Shown: piece after piece, positions 30,979 to 39,565 of the stretch
Layout of the letters: each line of letters begins with the position of its first letter
Numbering within the stretch: position 1 is the stretch's first letter
Source: Streptomyces spiramenti
GTDB taxonomy: Bacteria; Actinomycetota; Actinomycetes; Streptomycetales; Streptomycetaceae
NCBI RefSeq assembly: GCF_012034385.1
Contig: NZ_JAAVJB010000021.1
Location: 1-42,267 of the forward strand
Reading direction: 5' to 3'
DNA length: 42,267 nucleotides
Translations under genes and position numbers: made by a program
Notes under the pieces: model-generated
Told to the model about the DNA's origin: nothing
What the model saw: only the letters and a program-made list of their open reading frames with translations
Databases searched by the model: none

Positions 30979-31451
30979 GGGGGAGGTCCTTCCGGTCGGG
31001 GGGGGGCCGTCAAACGCGTGCTGAATCCGCCCTGACCAGTCGACTCCGCCCGCCGACCTGATCGCCCGTCCTGTACCCCGGCGTGACTCCCCCACACCCC
31101 CGGAACCGTCTCGGCCGGGACAGCTCCCTGCCCGGACGCGGCCATACGTCTCCCACCTGCGTCGATATCACCCCGGCGGACCCGAGGGCCACGAGGACGA
31201 CCGAAAACCGCCGACCGATCGGCCCGGACCGCCGCCGGGCGCCGGCACCGGCCCGGCACGCGCCCCGTGGAACGCCGGCGGCCGGGACTGACGCCTGATC
31301 ATGCGAGCTGCACAGCAGCCGAGTTACCCGGCCGACGGGCCACGGACGGGCGCGCGCCCCTCCCCGCCACGCGCGGCCGGTGGCCACCGCCGCCCACCGC
31401 AGGGAGGTGTCGGTCGCGGAAACGCGCAGAAACTCCGCCGTGAAACATCTA
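30979..31451. other. Non-coding stretch between DoxX-like gene and kinase operon
   Basis: About 470 bases upstream of both divergent genes. Short open frames on each strand are Arg/Pro/Gly-rich, lack ribosome sites and cross the kinase promoter, so I do not call a gene. GC content falls near 31430-31510, marking the kinase control region. Nothing else recognisable was seen. Confidence 0.55.
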
Positions 31452-31480
31452 TTGACCAGGGACATGCCTGTACATACGCT
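31452..31480 (+). promoter_or_regulatory. Promoter of the CUT2 sugar operon
   Basis: TTGACC (31452-31457), a 17-base spacer and TACGCT (31475-31480): the best-matching promoter in the window, in a locally AT-richer stretch. Confidence 0.7.
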
Positions 31481-31508
31481 GCGCATGTTCATGGTTGTCC
31501 CCATACAA
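31473..31508 (+). promoter_or_regulatory. Operator candidates for the GntR/HutC regulator
   Basis: CATACGCTGCGCATG (31473-31487) is a 12-of-15 palindrome overlapping the -10 box. TTGT-CCCCAT-ACAA (31495-31508) is a perfect 4-6-4 inverted repeat downstream. Either could be the site of the regulator encoded at the operon end. Confidence 0.4.
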
Positions 31509-31525
31509 AGCGGGGTGTGCGTTCG

Positions 31526-32476
31526 ATGCGGATCGCAGTGGTCGGTAGTTACGGAGCGGGCCTCACCATGCGGGTGCCCCGGTCACCCGCGCCGGGTGAG
31601 ACCGTCTCCGGCGGAGAGTTCGACGAGGGCCCCGGAGGCAAGGGGTCGAACCAGGCGATCGGGGCCGCCCGGCTCGGTGCGCGGGTCTCGCTGCTCACCG
31701 CCGTCGGGGACGACACCTACGGCCGTGCCGCCCGCGACCTGTGGGCCCACGAGGGGGTGGACTCCTCCCACGTCGTCACGGCGGACGCCCCGACGATGGT
31801 GGGCTTCATCCTGGTCGAGCCCTCCGGCGAGAACCGCATCGCGATCGCCCCCGGCGCCCTGGACCGGTTGACCCCGGACCACCTGGCCCCCTTCCGCCCG
31901 GCGATCGCGGAGGCCGACGTCCTCGTCGTCTCCATGGAGATCCCGGCCGACGTCGTCCTCGGGGCGCTGCGCGTGGCGAGGGAGTGCGGGACGACGACCC
32001 TGCTCAACCCCGCCCCAGCCCGGCCGCTGGCCGACGAGGTCTGGCCTCTCGTCGACGTGATCACCCCCAACCAGACCGAGGCCCCCGTCCTGCTCGGTCT
32101 CGACGAGGACGCCGTGCCGACCGACCGGGAGCTGGTGGCCCGGCTGCGGGAACGCACCGGCGGGACCGCCGTACTCACCCGCGGCGGCCTCGGCGCACTC
32201 GTCGACGACGGCTCCGGGGTGCGGGAGGTACCGGCCCGGCCGGTCAGCCGCGTGGTGGACACCACCGGTGCCGGCGACGCCTTCACCGCCGCGCTGGCGG
32301 TCGCCCTGGCCGCGGGCGAGGACATCGCCGACGCCGTCTCCCGAGCCGCAGCGGCCGGGGCCCACGCCGTCACCGTCGCCGGCGTGATCCCCGCCCTGCC
32401 GACACCGGAACAGCTCACGGCCGTGCCGACCCACGACACGGACCGCACCCACGCCGAGAGGAACGACACCGCATGA
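31526..32476 (+). CDS. PfkB-family sugar kinase (ribokinase-like)
   Basis: A 316-aa kinase. The sugar-binding GPGGKGSNQAIGAARLGA motif is near residue 34 and the catalytic anion-hole motif DTTGAGDAF near residue 250. The N-terminus reads VVGSYGAGLTMRVPRSPAPGET, replacing the usual VVGSxNxD of ribokinase, where the Asp contacts the sugar. This suggests a substrate other than ribose. ATG at 31526 has no strong ribosome site; GTG at 31517 is an in-frame alternative. The stop overlaps the permease start (ATGA). With the DeoC-like aldolase it implies a phosphorylated pentose or deoxysugar. Confidence 0.88.
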   Translation: MRIAVVGSYGAGLTMRVPRSPAPGETVSGGEFDEGPGGKGSNQAIGAARLGARVSLLTAVGDDTYGRAARDLWAHEGVDSSHVVTADAPTMVGFILVEPSGENRIAIAPGALDRLTPDHLAPFRPAIAEADVLVVSMEIPADVVLGALRVARECGTTTLLNPAPARPLADEVWPLVDVITPNQTEAPVLLGLDEDAVPTDRELVARLRERTGGTAVLTRGGLGALVDDGSGVREVPARPVSRVVDTTGAGDAFTAALAVALAAGEDIADAVSRAAAAGAHAVTVAGVIPALPTPEQLTAVPTHDTDRTHAERNDTA

Positions 32477-33474
32477 CCACCACCACCGCGCCGGCGCGGG
32501 GGTTCGTCCCCGACCTGCGCAGACTGCTGCACGCCCGGGAGGCGGGGGTGTTCGCCGCCCTGGTGCTGCTCTTCCTCCTCGGCGTGGTGCTCTCCCCCGG
32601 CTTCGCCTCCTCCGACAACCTGCTCTCCGTCGGGCAGCAGATATCCCAGATCGGGATCATGGCGGTCGGCGCGACCTTCGTCATCGTCAACGGCGAGATC
32701 GACCTCTCGGTCGGCTCCGTCTACGCGCTCTCCGCGATCTGCACCGGCATGGCCATCGCCGACGGGATCGCTTGGCCGATCGCGGCCCTCATCGGACTGG
32801 CCGTCGGGTCGCTGGCCGGTCTGCTGAACGGTCTCGCGGTCGTCCTGCTGGGAGTGCCGTCCTTCATCGTCACCCTGGGCACCCTCAGCGTCTACCGGGG
32901 CGTGGCGCTCCTGATCTCCGACGGTGCCCCGATCTCCCTGAACAACGGCATGCCCGGCGTCGCCGAGTTCAGCCTCCTCGGCCAGGGCCGCCTGTTCGGC
33001 GTGGTGCCCATGCAGTTCGTCATCTTCGCGGTGGTCGCCGCCATCGGCGTGGTGCTGCTCTCCCGCTCCCGGCTCGGTTTCAACAGCTACGCCGTCGGCG
33101 GCAACCAGGAGGCGGCGCGGCTGGTCGGCATCAACGTCAAACGGGTGAAGCTGAGCGCCTTCGTCCTCTCCGGATTCACCGCGGCGCTCGCCGGTGTGCT
33201 GGGACTGTCCTTCCTCTCCTACGTGCAGGGGGTCACCGGCAGCGGCCTGGAGCTCACCGTCATCTCGGCGGTGATCATCGGTGGCGCCGCCCTGTTCGGC
33301 GGGTCCGGCACCGTCTGGGGCACGGTCATCGGCGTCACCTTCATCGGACTGCTCCAGAACATCCTCAACATCAAGGGAATCTCGTCCTTCTGGCAGACCG
33401 TCGTCACCGGTCTGGTCATCGTCGCCGCCGTCGCGGCCGACACCTGGCAACGCAGACGCAAGACCCGCGCCTAG
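32473..33474 (+). CDS. CUT2 sugar ABC permease (RbsC-like)
   Basis: A 333-aa permease with about eight to ten membrane segments. Family hallmarks include GEIDLSVGSVYALSA, VPSFIVTLGTL and YAVGGNQEAARLVGINV. It overlaps the kinase gene by four bases (ATGA) and works with the ATPase at 34587 and the binding protein at 33565. CUT2 systems import mostly monosaccharides and related small ligands. Confidence 0.92.
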   Translation: MTTTTAPARGFVPDLRRLLHAREAGVFAALVLLFLLGVVLSPGFASSDNLLSVGQQISQIGIMAVGATFVIVNGEIDLSVGSVYALSAICTGMAIADGIAWPIAALIGLAVGSLAGLLNGLAVVLLGVPSFIVTLGTLSVYRGVALLISDGAPISLNNGMPGVAEFSLLGQGRLFGVVPMQFVIFAVVAAIGVVLLSRSRLGFNSYAVGGNQEAARLVGINVKRVKLSAFVLSGFTAALAGVLGLSFLSYVQGVTGSGLELTVISAVIIGGAALFGGSGTVWGTVIGVTFIGLLQNILNIKGISSFWQTVVTGLVIVAAVAADTWQRRRKTRA

Positions 33475-33564
33475 CGACCGTCCCCTCTCCTCCCCCACAC
33501 CGCGCCCGGTCGCTCACGCGTCCCCGCGCCCCCGGAAACCCGCGCATGTGACACAGGAGCCGCA

Positions 33565-34587
33565 ATGTCCTTCCGCACCACCGTCAGATCCGTCATGACG
33601 GCCGCCGCCGTCACCGCCACCGCCGCGCTCGCCGCCGGGTGCGGGGCCGTCACCGCCGCCGACAGCGGCGGCTCCGAGGAGGGCTTCGAACTCGCCTCGT
33701 ACATCCAGGAGCGCGTCGACAACGGCGACCCGCTGCGGATCAAGCTGAGCTACCACGACCCCTCACTCGCCTTCGCCACGCCGATCAGCCAGGGCATGAA
33801 CCGCGCCGGGGAGGAGCTCGGCACCGAGGTGCAGCTCATCGGGCCCACCGGCGGCGACGCCGGGCAGCAGGTCTCCGAGCTGCAGACCCTGATCCAGCAG
33901 AAGGCGGTCGACGGGCTGGCCGTCTCCTCGGCCTCCAGCGACGCCCTGCGACCCGTCATCGCCCAGGCGTACGACGCCGGCATCCCGGTGATCTCCTTCA
34001 ACACCGACAACCCGGACTCCCGCCAGATGGGCTTCGTCGGCCAGGACCTGCGCGGCTCCGGTGAATCCCAGGCCAGGGAGCTGCTCGACGTCCTGGGCGA
34101 GGACGCGACGGGCAAGGTCGTCGTCTTCTCCGTGGACACCGGCGCGGGCTGGTCCCACGACCGGTTCGGCGGCTTCCGCGACGGGCTGGAGGGCAGCGGC
34201 CTGGAGATCGTGGGACCGGTGAACGTGGGCAACGAGCCCAACGCCGCGTACAACACCGTCGAGTCCACCATGGCGGGCCAGACGGGCGTCGCCGCCATAG
34301 CCGGCCTCGACTGCTGCTCCACCACGGCCGCCGCCAAGTGGACCGCGGAGTCGGGCAACGCCGACGGGATCGCCGTCGTCGGCTTCGACGTGCTGACCGC
34401 CACGGCCCAGTACATCGAGAGCGACGTCGTCGACTTCACCATCAGCCAGAACCCCGCCGAGCAGGGGTACCAGGCCGTCAAGGTCCTCCACGACTTCGCG
34501 GTCGACGGCACCGAGATCAGCGGCGTCGACACCGGCTCGGAGTTCGTGACCAAGGACAACCTGGACGACACCCCGGTGGAGGACTGA
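33565..34587 (+). CDS. CUT2 sugar-binding lipoprotein (RbsB-like)
   Basis: A 340-aa binding protein. The lipobox LAAGC lipidates Cys26. The type I periplasmic-binding fold shows VDGLAVSSASSDALRPVI, AGIPVISFNTDNP and VVGFDVLTATAQYI. The ATG has AGGAGCC upstream. Its TGA shares one base with the next ATG (TGATG at 34585-34589). The two adjacent cysteines in AGLDCCSTT are unusual for this family and may sit near the ligand cleft. The ligand is unknown. Confidence 0.92.
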   Translation: MSFRTTVRSVMTAAAVTATAALAAGCGAVTAADSGGSEEGFELASYIQERVDNGDPLRIKLSYHDPSLAFATPISQGMNRAGEELGTEVQLIGPTGGDAGQQVSELQTLIQQKAVDGLAVSSASSDALRPVIAQAYDAGIPVISFNTDNPDSRQMGFVGQDLRGSGESQARELLDVLGEDATGKVVVFSVDTGAGWSHDRFGGFRDGLEGSGLEIVGPVNVGNEPNAAYNTVESTMAGQTGVAAIAGLDCCSTTAAAKWTAESGNADGIAVVGFDVLTATAQYIESDVVDFTISQNPAEQGYQAVKVLHDFAVDGTEISGVDTGSEFVTKDNLDDTPVED

Positions 34588-36182
34588 TGACCGCCCCGGC
34601 CACGGCCGGCGCACGAGGCGGACCGGCGGTGCGCGTCACCGGCCTGGGACGGAACTTCGGACCGGTCCGCGCCCTCCACGACGTCTCCTTCGACGTCCCC
34701 GCGGGCGAGGTGACCGCGCTCCTCGGGGAGAACGGCGCCGGCAAGTCCACCCTGCTGAAGATCCTCGCCGGTCTCCAGCCGCCCAGCGCCGGCACCGTGA
34801 CGGTGTTCGGGGAGGAGGTCACCTCCCACGACCCCGCCACCGTGCTCGCGCGGCACGGCGTCGCCATCGTCCCGCAGGAGCTCAGCCTCCTGCAGGACCG
34901 GAACGTCGCGGAGAACGTGCTCTCCGGCGTCGAGCCCGGCGGACGCTGGTTCCCCTCGCGCCGCGCCATGCTGCGCCGGACCCGGGAACTGCTGGCGGAG
35001 CTCGACCTCGACCTCGACCCGTCGGCGTCGGTCGGCTCGCTGGACCTCGCCACCCAGCAGCTGATCGTCGTCGCCCGCTCGGTGGCCCGCGGCTGCCGGG
35101 TGCTCATCCTCGACGAGCCCACCGCCATGCTCACCCCGGCGGAGGCGGAGCGGCTGTTCGTCCTCATGGACCGGCTCAAGGGCCAGGGCGTCACCATGCT
35201 GTACGTCTCGCACCGGATGCCCGAGGTCTTCCGGCTGGCCGACCACATCCAGGTGCTCCGCGACGGCACCCACGTCGCGGGGTGGAGCCGGGCGGAGACC
35301 AGCCCCGACCGCGCCGTCGCCGCGATGGTCGGCCGGGACCTGGCGGAGGTCACCGCCCGGGCGGGCCACCAGGGCGCCCCCGAGGGCCCGCCCGCCCTCG
35401 TCGTCCGCGACCTCAGCGGGCGGCGGCACAGCGGGATCAGCTTCGCGGTCCGTCCCGGGGAGATCCTGGGGGTCGCCGGACTGCCCGACTCCGGGCGCGT
35501 CGAGCTGCTGCACAACATCTTCGGCGGCGACCGCGGCACCGGCGGCGAGGTCGAGGTCCTCGGCAGCCCGTACGAACGGCGCGACCCGATCGCCAGCGTC
35601 GGCAGGCGGCTGGCCTTCGTCCCCGGTGAACGCCGGGCGCAGGGGCTGCTGACCACCATGAGCGTCGGCCGCAACGTCGGCGCCCTCACCACGAAGCTGT
35701 TCTCCCGGTTCGGGCTGGTACGTCGGCGGGCGTTCGACCGCAACGCCGCCGACCAGGCGAAGAAGCTGCGGGTGAAGACCGCGTCGCTGGACCAGCCCAT
35801 CACCAACCTCTCCGGCGGCAACCAGCAGAAGGCCGTCCTGGCGCGCTGGCTGTCGATCAACCCCGGGGTGCTGATCCTCGACGAGCCGACGCGCGGTGTC
35901 GACGTCGGCGCCAAGGCGGAGATCTACGAGGAGCTGTTCGCCCTCGCCGACCGGGGGCTGGCGATCCTCTGCTCCTCCTCCGACCTGCCCGAACTCCTCG
36001 CCGTCACCGACCGGATCGCCGTCCTCAGCGAGGGCCGCCTGGTGGAGACCGTGGCGACGGCAACCGCCACCGAGGAATCGATCATGACCCTGGCCACCGG
36101 CGCCGGGCCCGCCGGCGCCGCCGAGGCGGCCGACGAGCAACCGGCCGCCGGACACCACGCACCGGAAGGAACCACACCATGA
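34587..36182 (+). CDS. CUT2 sugar ABC ATPase, two tandem domains (RbsA-like)
   Basis: A 531-aa protein with two fused ATPase domains. Domain 1 has an intact Walker A GENGAGKST (47-55) and Walker B LILDEPTAML, but a weak signature LDLATQQ. Domain 2 has lost Walker A (GLPDSGRVE) yet keeps a perfect LSGGNQQ signature (408-414) and LILDEPTRGVD. Such asymmetry is normal in CUT2 ATPases. The Ala/Glu-rich C-terminal tail is poorly conserved. It shares one base with the previous gene and overlaps the next (ATGA), so the whole importer is coupled. Confidence 0.93.
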   Translation: MTAPATAGARGGPAVRVTGLGRNFGPVRALHDVSFDVPAGEVTALLGENGAGKSTLLKILAGLQPPSAGTVTVFGEEVTSHDPATVLARHGVAIVPQELSLLQDRNVAENVLSGVEPGGRWFPSRRAMLRRTRELLAELDLDLDPSASVGSLDLATQQLIVVARSVARGCRVLILDEPTAMLTPAEAERLFVLMDRLKGQGVTMLYVSHRMPEVFRLADHIQVLRDGTHVAGWSRAETSPDRAVAAMVGRDLAEVTARAGHQGAPEGPPALVVRDLSGRRHSGISFAVRPGEILGVAGLPDSGRVELLHNIFGGDRGTGGEVEVLGSPYERRDPIASVGRRLAFVPGERRAQGLLTTMSVGRNVGALTTKLFSRFGLVRRRAFDRNAADQAKKLRVKTASLDQPITNLSGGNQQKAVLARWLSINPGVLILDEPTRGVDVGAKAEIYEELFALADRGLAILCSSSDLPELLAVTDRIAVLSEGRLVETVATATATEESIMTLATGAGPAGAAEAADEQPAAGHHAPEGTTP

Positions 36183-36634
36183 AGCGTCGAGGCATCCTCA
36201 ACGACCGGCTCAGCGCCGCCCTCGCCACCCTGGGCCACACCGACCTCGTCCTCGTCGTGGACGCCGGGTTCCCCGTGCCCCGGGAAGCGGAGCGGATCGA
36301 CCTGGCGATCAGCGAGAACCTGCCCGACCTGCGCACCGTCCTCGGGCTGGTGGCGGACGAGCTGGTCGTCGAGGGCGTGGTCCGCGCCGAGGAGGTGCCC
36401 AGCAACAACCCGCTGCTGGACTCCTGGTTGCAGGAGCGCTTCACCGACGCGGCGTTCACCACCCGGACCCACGCGGACATGCTCGGCGAGGTCGCCCGCG
36501 CGGCCAAGGTCGTCGTCCGCACCGGGGCCTTCGAGCCCTGGGGCAACATCGGCCTCTTCTGCGGCGTCGACGTGCCCCGCTGGTTCGGCGGTGAGGGCGT
36601 CGTCGCCCCCGCGTACTACGCCGACAAGCTCTGA
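36179..36634 (+). CDS. RbsD/FucU-family sugar mutarotase (pyranase)
   Basis: A 151-aa RbsD-type protein. The N-terminal MKRRGILNDRLSAALATLGH includes the catalytic histidine, followed by VVDAGFPVPREAERIDLAI. It converts between pyranose and furanose or anomeric forms of a sugar before phosphorylation. Two differences from ribose pyranase, as I recall the family, stand out: VRTGAFEPWGNIG replaces the usual PYANI segment (Tyr to Trp, Ala to Gly), and a C-terminal extension of about 15 residues (FGGEGVVAPAYYADKL) is present. The substrate may not be ribose. Confidence 0.87.
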   Translation: MKRRGILNDRLSAALATLGHTDLVLVVDAGFPVPREAERIDLAISENLPDLRTVLGLVADELVVEGVVRAEEVPSNNPLLDSWLQERFTDAAFTTRTHADMLGEVARAAKVVVRTGAFEPWGNIGLFCGVDVPRWFGGEGVVAPAYYADKL

Positions 36635-36722
36635 CCGCACCGCACCCCCACCCCGGCCGTCCGGGCGCGGGCCCGTCGGCCCCGCCCGCACCGCCACCGA
36701 ACAGATGGAGAGAGAACCAGAC

Positions 36723-37439
36723 ATGTCCGAGACCTCGACCACCGCGCCCGCCGAGCCGGACCTCGCCGCCGCCGAGCTGGCGCGGTACATCCAGCACACC
36801 CGTATCGACTCCCGCGCCACCCGCGAGGACATGGTCGCCCACGCACGGGAGGCCGCGCAGTACGGCTTCAACGCGGCGATGGTCCCCGCCTCGTGGGTCC
36901 CCGTGGTCAGCTCCGAACTCGCCGGCACCGGCGTGGAGGTCGCCTCCGCCCTGGACTTCCCGACCGTCGGGGTGATGACCAGTGCCGGAAAGGCCGCGGA
37001 GGCCGCCGAGATCGCACGGCTCGGCGCCACCCAGCTCGACATCGGCGTCCAGATCGGCTGGCTCAAGAGCGGTCGCCACCAGGAGTTCCGCGACGACATC
37101 GCCGGTGTGGTCCGGGCGTTCGGCGGCCCGGTCAAGGTGATGCTCGAACTGCCGCTGCTCACCGACGAGGAGAAGGAGACAGCCGTCGAACTGGCGCAGG
37201 ACGCGGGCGCCGCGTACCTCAAGAACGCCAGCAGCGGGCAGATCGAGACCGCGAACCCGACGAGCGTTCGGTACCTTGTGGAGCGGGCGCGCGAGGGGGT
37301 CCGGGTCAAGGCGTCCGGTGCGATCACCGGCTACCAGCAGGCCGTGGATCTGCTGCGGGCCGGGGCGGTGCTGCTCGGCACCAGCGCCGGGATCGCCCTG
37401 GTGACCTCCTCGGCCGACGCCGGGACCAAGAGCTACTGA
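36723..37439 (+). CDS. DeoC-like aldolase (deoxyribose-phosphate aldolase family)
   Basis: A 238-aa class I aldolase. The Schiff-base lysine is Lys167 in AAYLKNASSG, the second essential lysine is Lys196 in VRVKASGAI, and Asp106 (QLDIGVQIGW) sits near the expected aspartate. It departs from typical DERA at the N-terminus (IQHTRIDSRAT where DHTLLxxxAT is usual) and has NASSG instead of TSTG around Lys167. It probably cleaves a kinase-made phosphorylated sugar to acetaldehyde or a ketone plus a triose phosphate. ATG has GGAGAGAG upstream. A strong hairpin follows. Confidence 0.85.
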   Translation: MSETSTTAPAEPDLAAAELARYIQHTRIDSRATREDMVAHAREAAQYGFNAAMVPASWVPVVSSELAGTGVEVASALDFPTVGVMTSAGKAAEAAEIARLGATQLDIGVQIGWLKSGRHQEFRDDIAGVVRAFGGPVKVMLELPLLTDEEKETAVELAQDAGAAYLKNASSGQIETANPTSVRYLVERAREGVRVKASGAITGYQQAVDLLRAGAVLLGTSAGIALVTSSADAGTKSY

Positions 37440-37448
37440 TCAGGTGAA

Positions 37449-37474
37449 GGGCCGTGCCCGTGCGGGCACGGCCC
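37449..37474 (+). terminator. Strong hairpin between aldolase and GntR genes
   Basis: GGGCCGTGCCCG and CGGGCACGGCCC form a perfect 12-pair stem with a two-base TG loop, 10 bases after the aldolase stop and 29 before the GntR start. It should end most transcripts before the regulator gene. Confidence 0.75.
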
Positions 37475-37502
37475 ACGCGGGTGAACTCCCGGAAGGAGCA
37501 CG

Positions 37503-38267
37503 GTGAGGGTGACGGCGGACGACGAGGAGCCGGCGGGCATCAAGCGCGATGTCCCGACAGCGATCCACGTCCAGATCTCGGAGCACATCCGGACCCGCAT
37601 CGCCGCCGGGGAGTGGCCCGCCCACTACCGGCTCAAGAGCGAGCCGGAGTTGGCCCAGGAGTTCGGCGTCAGCCGCGGCACCGTGCGGCGGGCACTGGCC
37701 ACCCTCATCGCCGAGGGGCTGTTGCGGCAGGTGCGCGGACGAGGCACCTTCGTGACCTCCACCACCATCGAACCGGCCATCGCGCAGAAACTGAGCACCC
37801 TCTCCGAGGACTTCGCCAGCCAGGGAGTGGTCACCGACACCCGCGTCCTGGAGTCGGCGACGCTGTCGCCCCCGCGGCCGGTCGCCGCCCTGCTCGACCT
37901 GGCCCCTGGCGGCCGGGTACTCAAGCTGGTCCGGCTGCGCAGCACCGAGGACGGCCCGGTGGCACTGCTCTTCAACTACGTCCGCACGGACTTCACCCCC
38001 GGCATCGAGGAGGTCGACTTCGAACGCTCCAGCCTCTTCGGGGTGCTGGAGGGCAGCTACGGGCTGAAGATCGGGGCGGCCCGCCGGACCTTCAGCGCCG
38101 AGCCGGCCTCGGCCGAGGTCGCGGCGGCGCTGGAACTGGTGGAGGGCGCACCGGTGCAGTACCTCCAGCAGGTCACCTACCTGGCCGACGACCGGCCGGT
38201 GGAGTACTCGGACGTGTGGATCCACAGCGGCCGTCTGCACCTGACCTCGCTGCTGCGCCGCCGCTGA
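37503..38267 (+). CDS. GntR/HutC-family transcriptional regulator
   Basis: A 254-aa regulator. The winged helix-turn-helix is about residues 20-85 (ELAQEFGVSRGTVRRALATLIAEG and VRGRGTF). The UTRA effector domain follows from about residue 95 to the end. This is the HutC subfamily, to which DasR also belongs, but the sequence differs from DasR as I recall it. Its location after the CUT2 operon makes it the probable local regulator, responding to a sugar phosphate from the pathway. The GTG start has AAGGAG four bases upstream; GTG at 37509 is a close alternative. Confidence 0.9.
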   Translation: MRVTADDEEPAGIKRDVPTAIHVQISEHIRTRIAAGEWPAHYRLKSEPELAQEFGVSRGTVRRALATLIAEGLLRQVRGRGTFVTSTTIEPAIAQKLSTLSEDFASQGVVTDTRVLESATLSPPRPVAALLDLAPGGRVLKLVRLRSTEDGPVALLFNYVRTDFTPGIEEVDFERSSLFGVLEGSYGLKIGAARRTFSAEPASAEVAAALELVEGAPVQYLQQVTYLADDRPVEYSDVWIHSGRLHLTSLLRRR

Positions 38268-38272
38268 GACGA

Positions 38273-38311
38273 AGCCGCCGCGCGCCCCGCGGGGGTGTGC
38301 GCGCGGCGGCT
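38273..38311. terminator. Terminator between convergent GntR and CtaG-like genes
   Basis: AGCCGCCGCGCGC and GCGCGCGGCGGCT form a perfect 13-pair stem (13-base loop), five bases after the GntR stop and before the stop of the opposite gene at 38359. Confidence 0.78.
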
Positions 38312-38358
38312 ACGACAGGGACGGCGGCGCCCGTCGACGGCGGCGACCGGCGGAGGAG

Positions 38359-39399
38359 CTACCCGAGGTGCCCGGCGCCACGCTGTTCGGGGCGTCGGCC
38401 GAGGGGGCGGGCCCGGTCGGAGCCGGGGAGGTCGGCCCGCGGCCGACCCGGGGTGCTCGGCCCGGTACGGAGCGAGGCGAGGTAGGCGTTGTACGCCTCC
38501 AGTTCGCGGTCGCCGTTGCGGTCGGCGGCCCGGTCGCTGCGGCGCGCCCGGCGCTGCTCGGAGGCGTGCCACTGGATGACGAGGGCGATCAGCACGATGA
38601 CGGTGGGGATCTCGCTGAAGGCCCAGGCGATGCCGCCGGCCGCCGTCTGGTCGGCCAGCGGATCCACGCCCAGCGAGGCCGGGGGATCCGCGTAGGTCGC
38701 GATCATCGGCGAGGTGCCCATCATCAGCGCGATGCCGAAGAAGGCGTGGAACGGCATGGTGGCGAACAGCTCCAGCATGCGCATGACGTGGCCGGGCCGG
38801 TGGGGGCCGGGGTCCACTCCCATGATCGGCCAGAAGAACACCAGGCCGATCGCGAGGAAGTGCAGCATCATCGCGAGGTGGCCGGCGGCGCTCTCCATGA
38901 GCAAGTCGAAGAGCGGGGTGAAGTAGAGCCCGTAGAGGCTGGCGATGAACATCGGGATGGTGAACAGCGGGCTGGAGATCACGCGCACGTAGCCGCTGTG
39001 CAGCAGTGAGCGCAGCAGCTCCCGCGGCCCCGTCCGCCCGCGCGGCGCGGCGGGCAGCGCCCGCAGGGCGAGCGTCACCGGTGCGCCGAGCAGCAGCAGG
39101 ATCGGCGAGAGCATGCTGATGACCATGTGCTGCGTCATGTGGACGCTGAACAGCACCATGCCGTAGTCGTTGAGCGCCGTGCAGGTGACCAGCAGCACCG
39201 AGACGATGCCGAGCACGAACGAGGTGGTCCGGCCCGCCTGCCAGCGGTCGCCGCGCGATACCAGTCGGGCGACGCCCCAGAGGTAGAGCCCCAGGACCGC
39301 GAGGGACCCGATCAGGAAGACCGGGTCCGGACTGATCTCGAACGCCCGTGCGTAGCTGAACGGTGGCAGGTCCGCGCCACCGTGATCGCCGTGTCCCAT
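38359..39399 (-). CDS. Cytochrome c oxidase assembly factor CtaG-like membrane protein
   Basis: A 346-aa membrane protein of the CtaG/caa3 assembly family with about seven membrane segments. The N-terminus is His/Gly-rich (MGHGDHGGAD), and a later segment contains HMTQHMVISMLSPILLLLGAPV, whose histidines fit a metal-handling role. Another histidine-bearing segment is GHLAMMLHFLAIGLVFFWPIMGVDPGPHRPGH. The C-terminal tail (about 60 residues) is soluble and Arg-rich. It likely helps insert copper into oxidase or acts as a copper transport component. ATG with GGGAGCGG upstream. No other oxidase gene is nearby. Confidence 0.87.
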   Translation of the reverse strand: MGHGDHGGADLPPFSYARAFEISPDPVFLIGSLAVLGLYLWGVARLVSRGDRWQAGRTTSFVLGIVSVLLVTCTALNDYGMVLFSVHMTQHMVISMLSPILLLLGAPVTLALRALPAAPRGRTGPRELLRSLLHSGYVRVISSPLFTIPMFIASLYGLYFTPLFDLLMESAAGHLAMMLHFLAIGLVFFWPIMGVDPGPHRPGHVMRMLELFATMPFHAFFGIALMMGTSPMIATYADPPASLGVDPLADQTAAGGIAWAFSEIPTVIVLIALVIQWHASEQRRARRSDRAADRNGDRELEAYNAYLASLRTGPSTPGRPRADLPGSDRARPLGRRPEQRGAGHLG

Positions 39400-39501
39400 C
39401 CGGCCGCTCCCGTTCCGTACCGATTGCCCGGACCAGCATAGATCGCACCGTCGCGCTCCTCGGCGCGGGGGCCGTCGGGGCCGACCGCAGCGCGGACACG
39501 T

Positions 39502-39536
39502 CGCCGCCCGCGCCCCGGAGCGGGGTGCGGGCGGCG
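39502..39536 (-). terminator. Terminator of the murT-gatD operon
   Basis: A 15-pair stem (39502-39516 with 39522-39536, one G-U pair) and a five-base loop, 30 bases after the GatD stop. Confidence 0.75.
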
Positions 39537-39565
39537 GGACGCGTCGCGCGGAGTGGCGCCGCGGC

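Noticed and set aside
31010..31504. A 164-codon minus-strand frame before the kinase operon (and a 71-codon plus frame at 31083-31298)
   Set aside because: No ribosome site, biased composition, and the longer one crosses the best promoter in the window.
37503..38267. DasR itself as identity of the GntR/HutC regulator
   Set aside because: Its N-terminus and recognition helix differ from DasR as I recall it, no dre box is near, and its place after the CUT2 operon indicates a local role.
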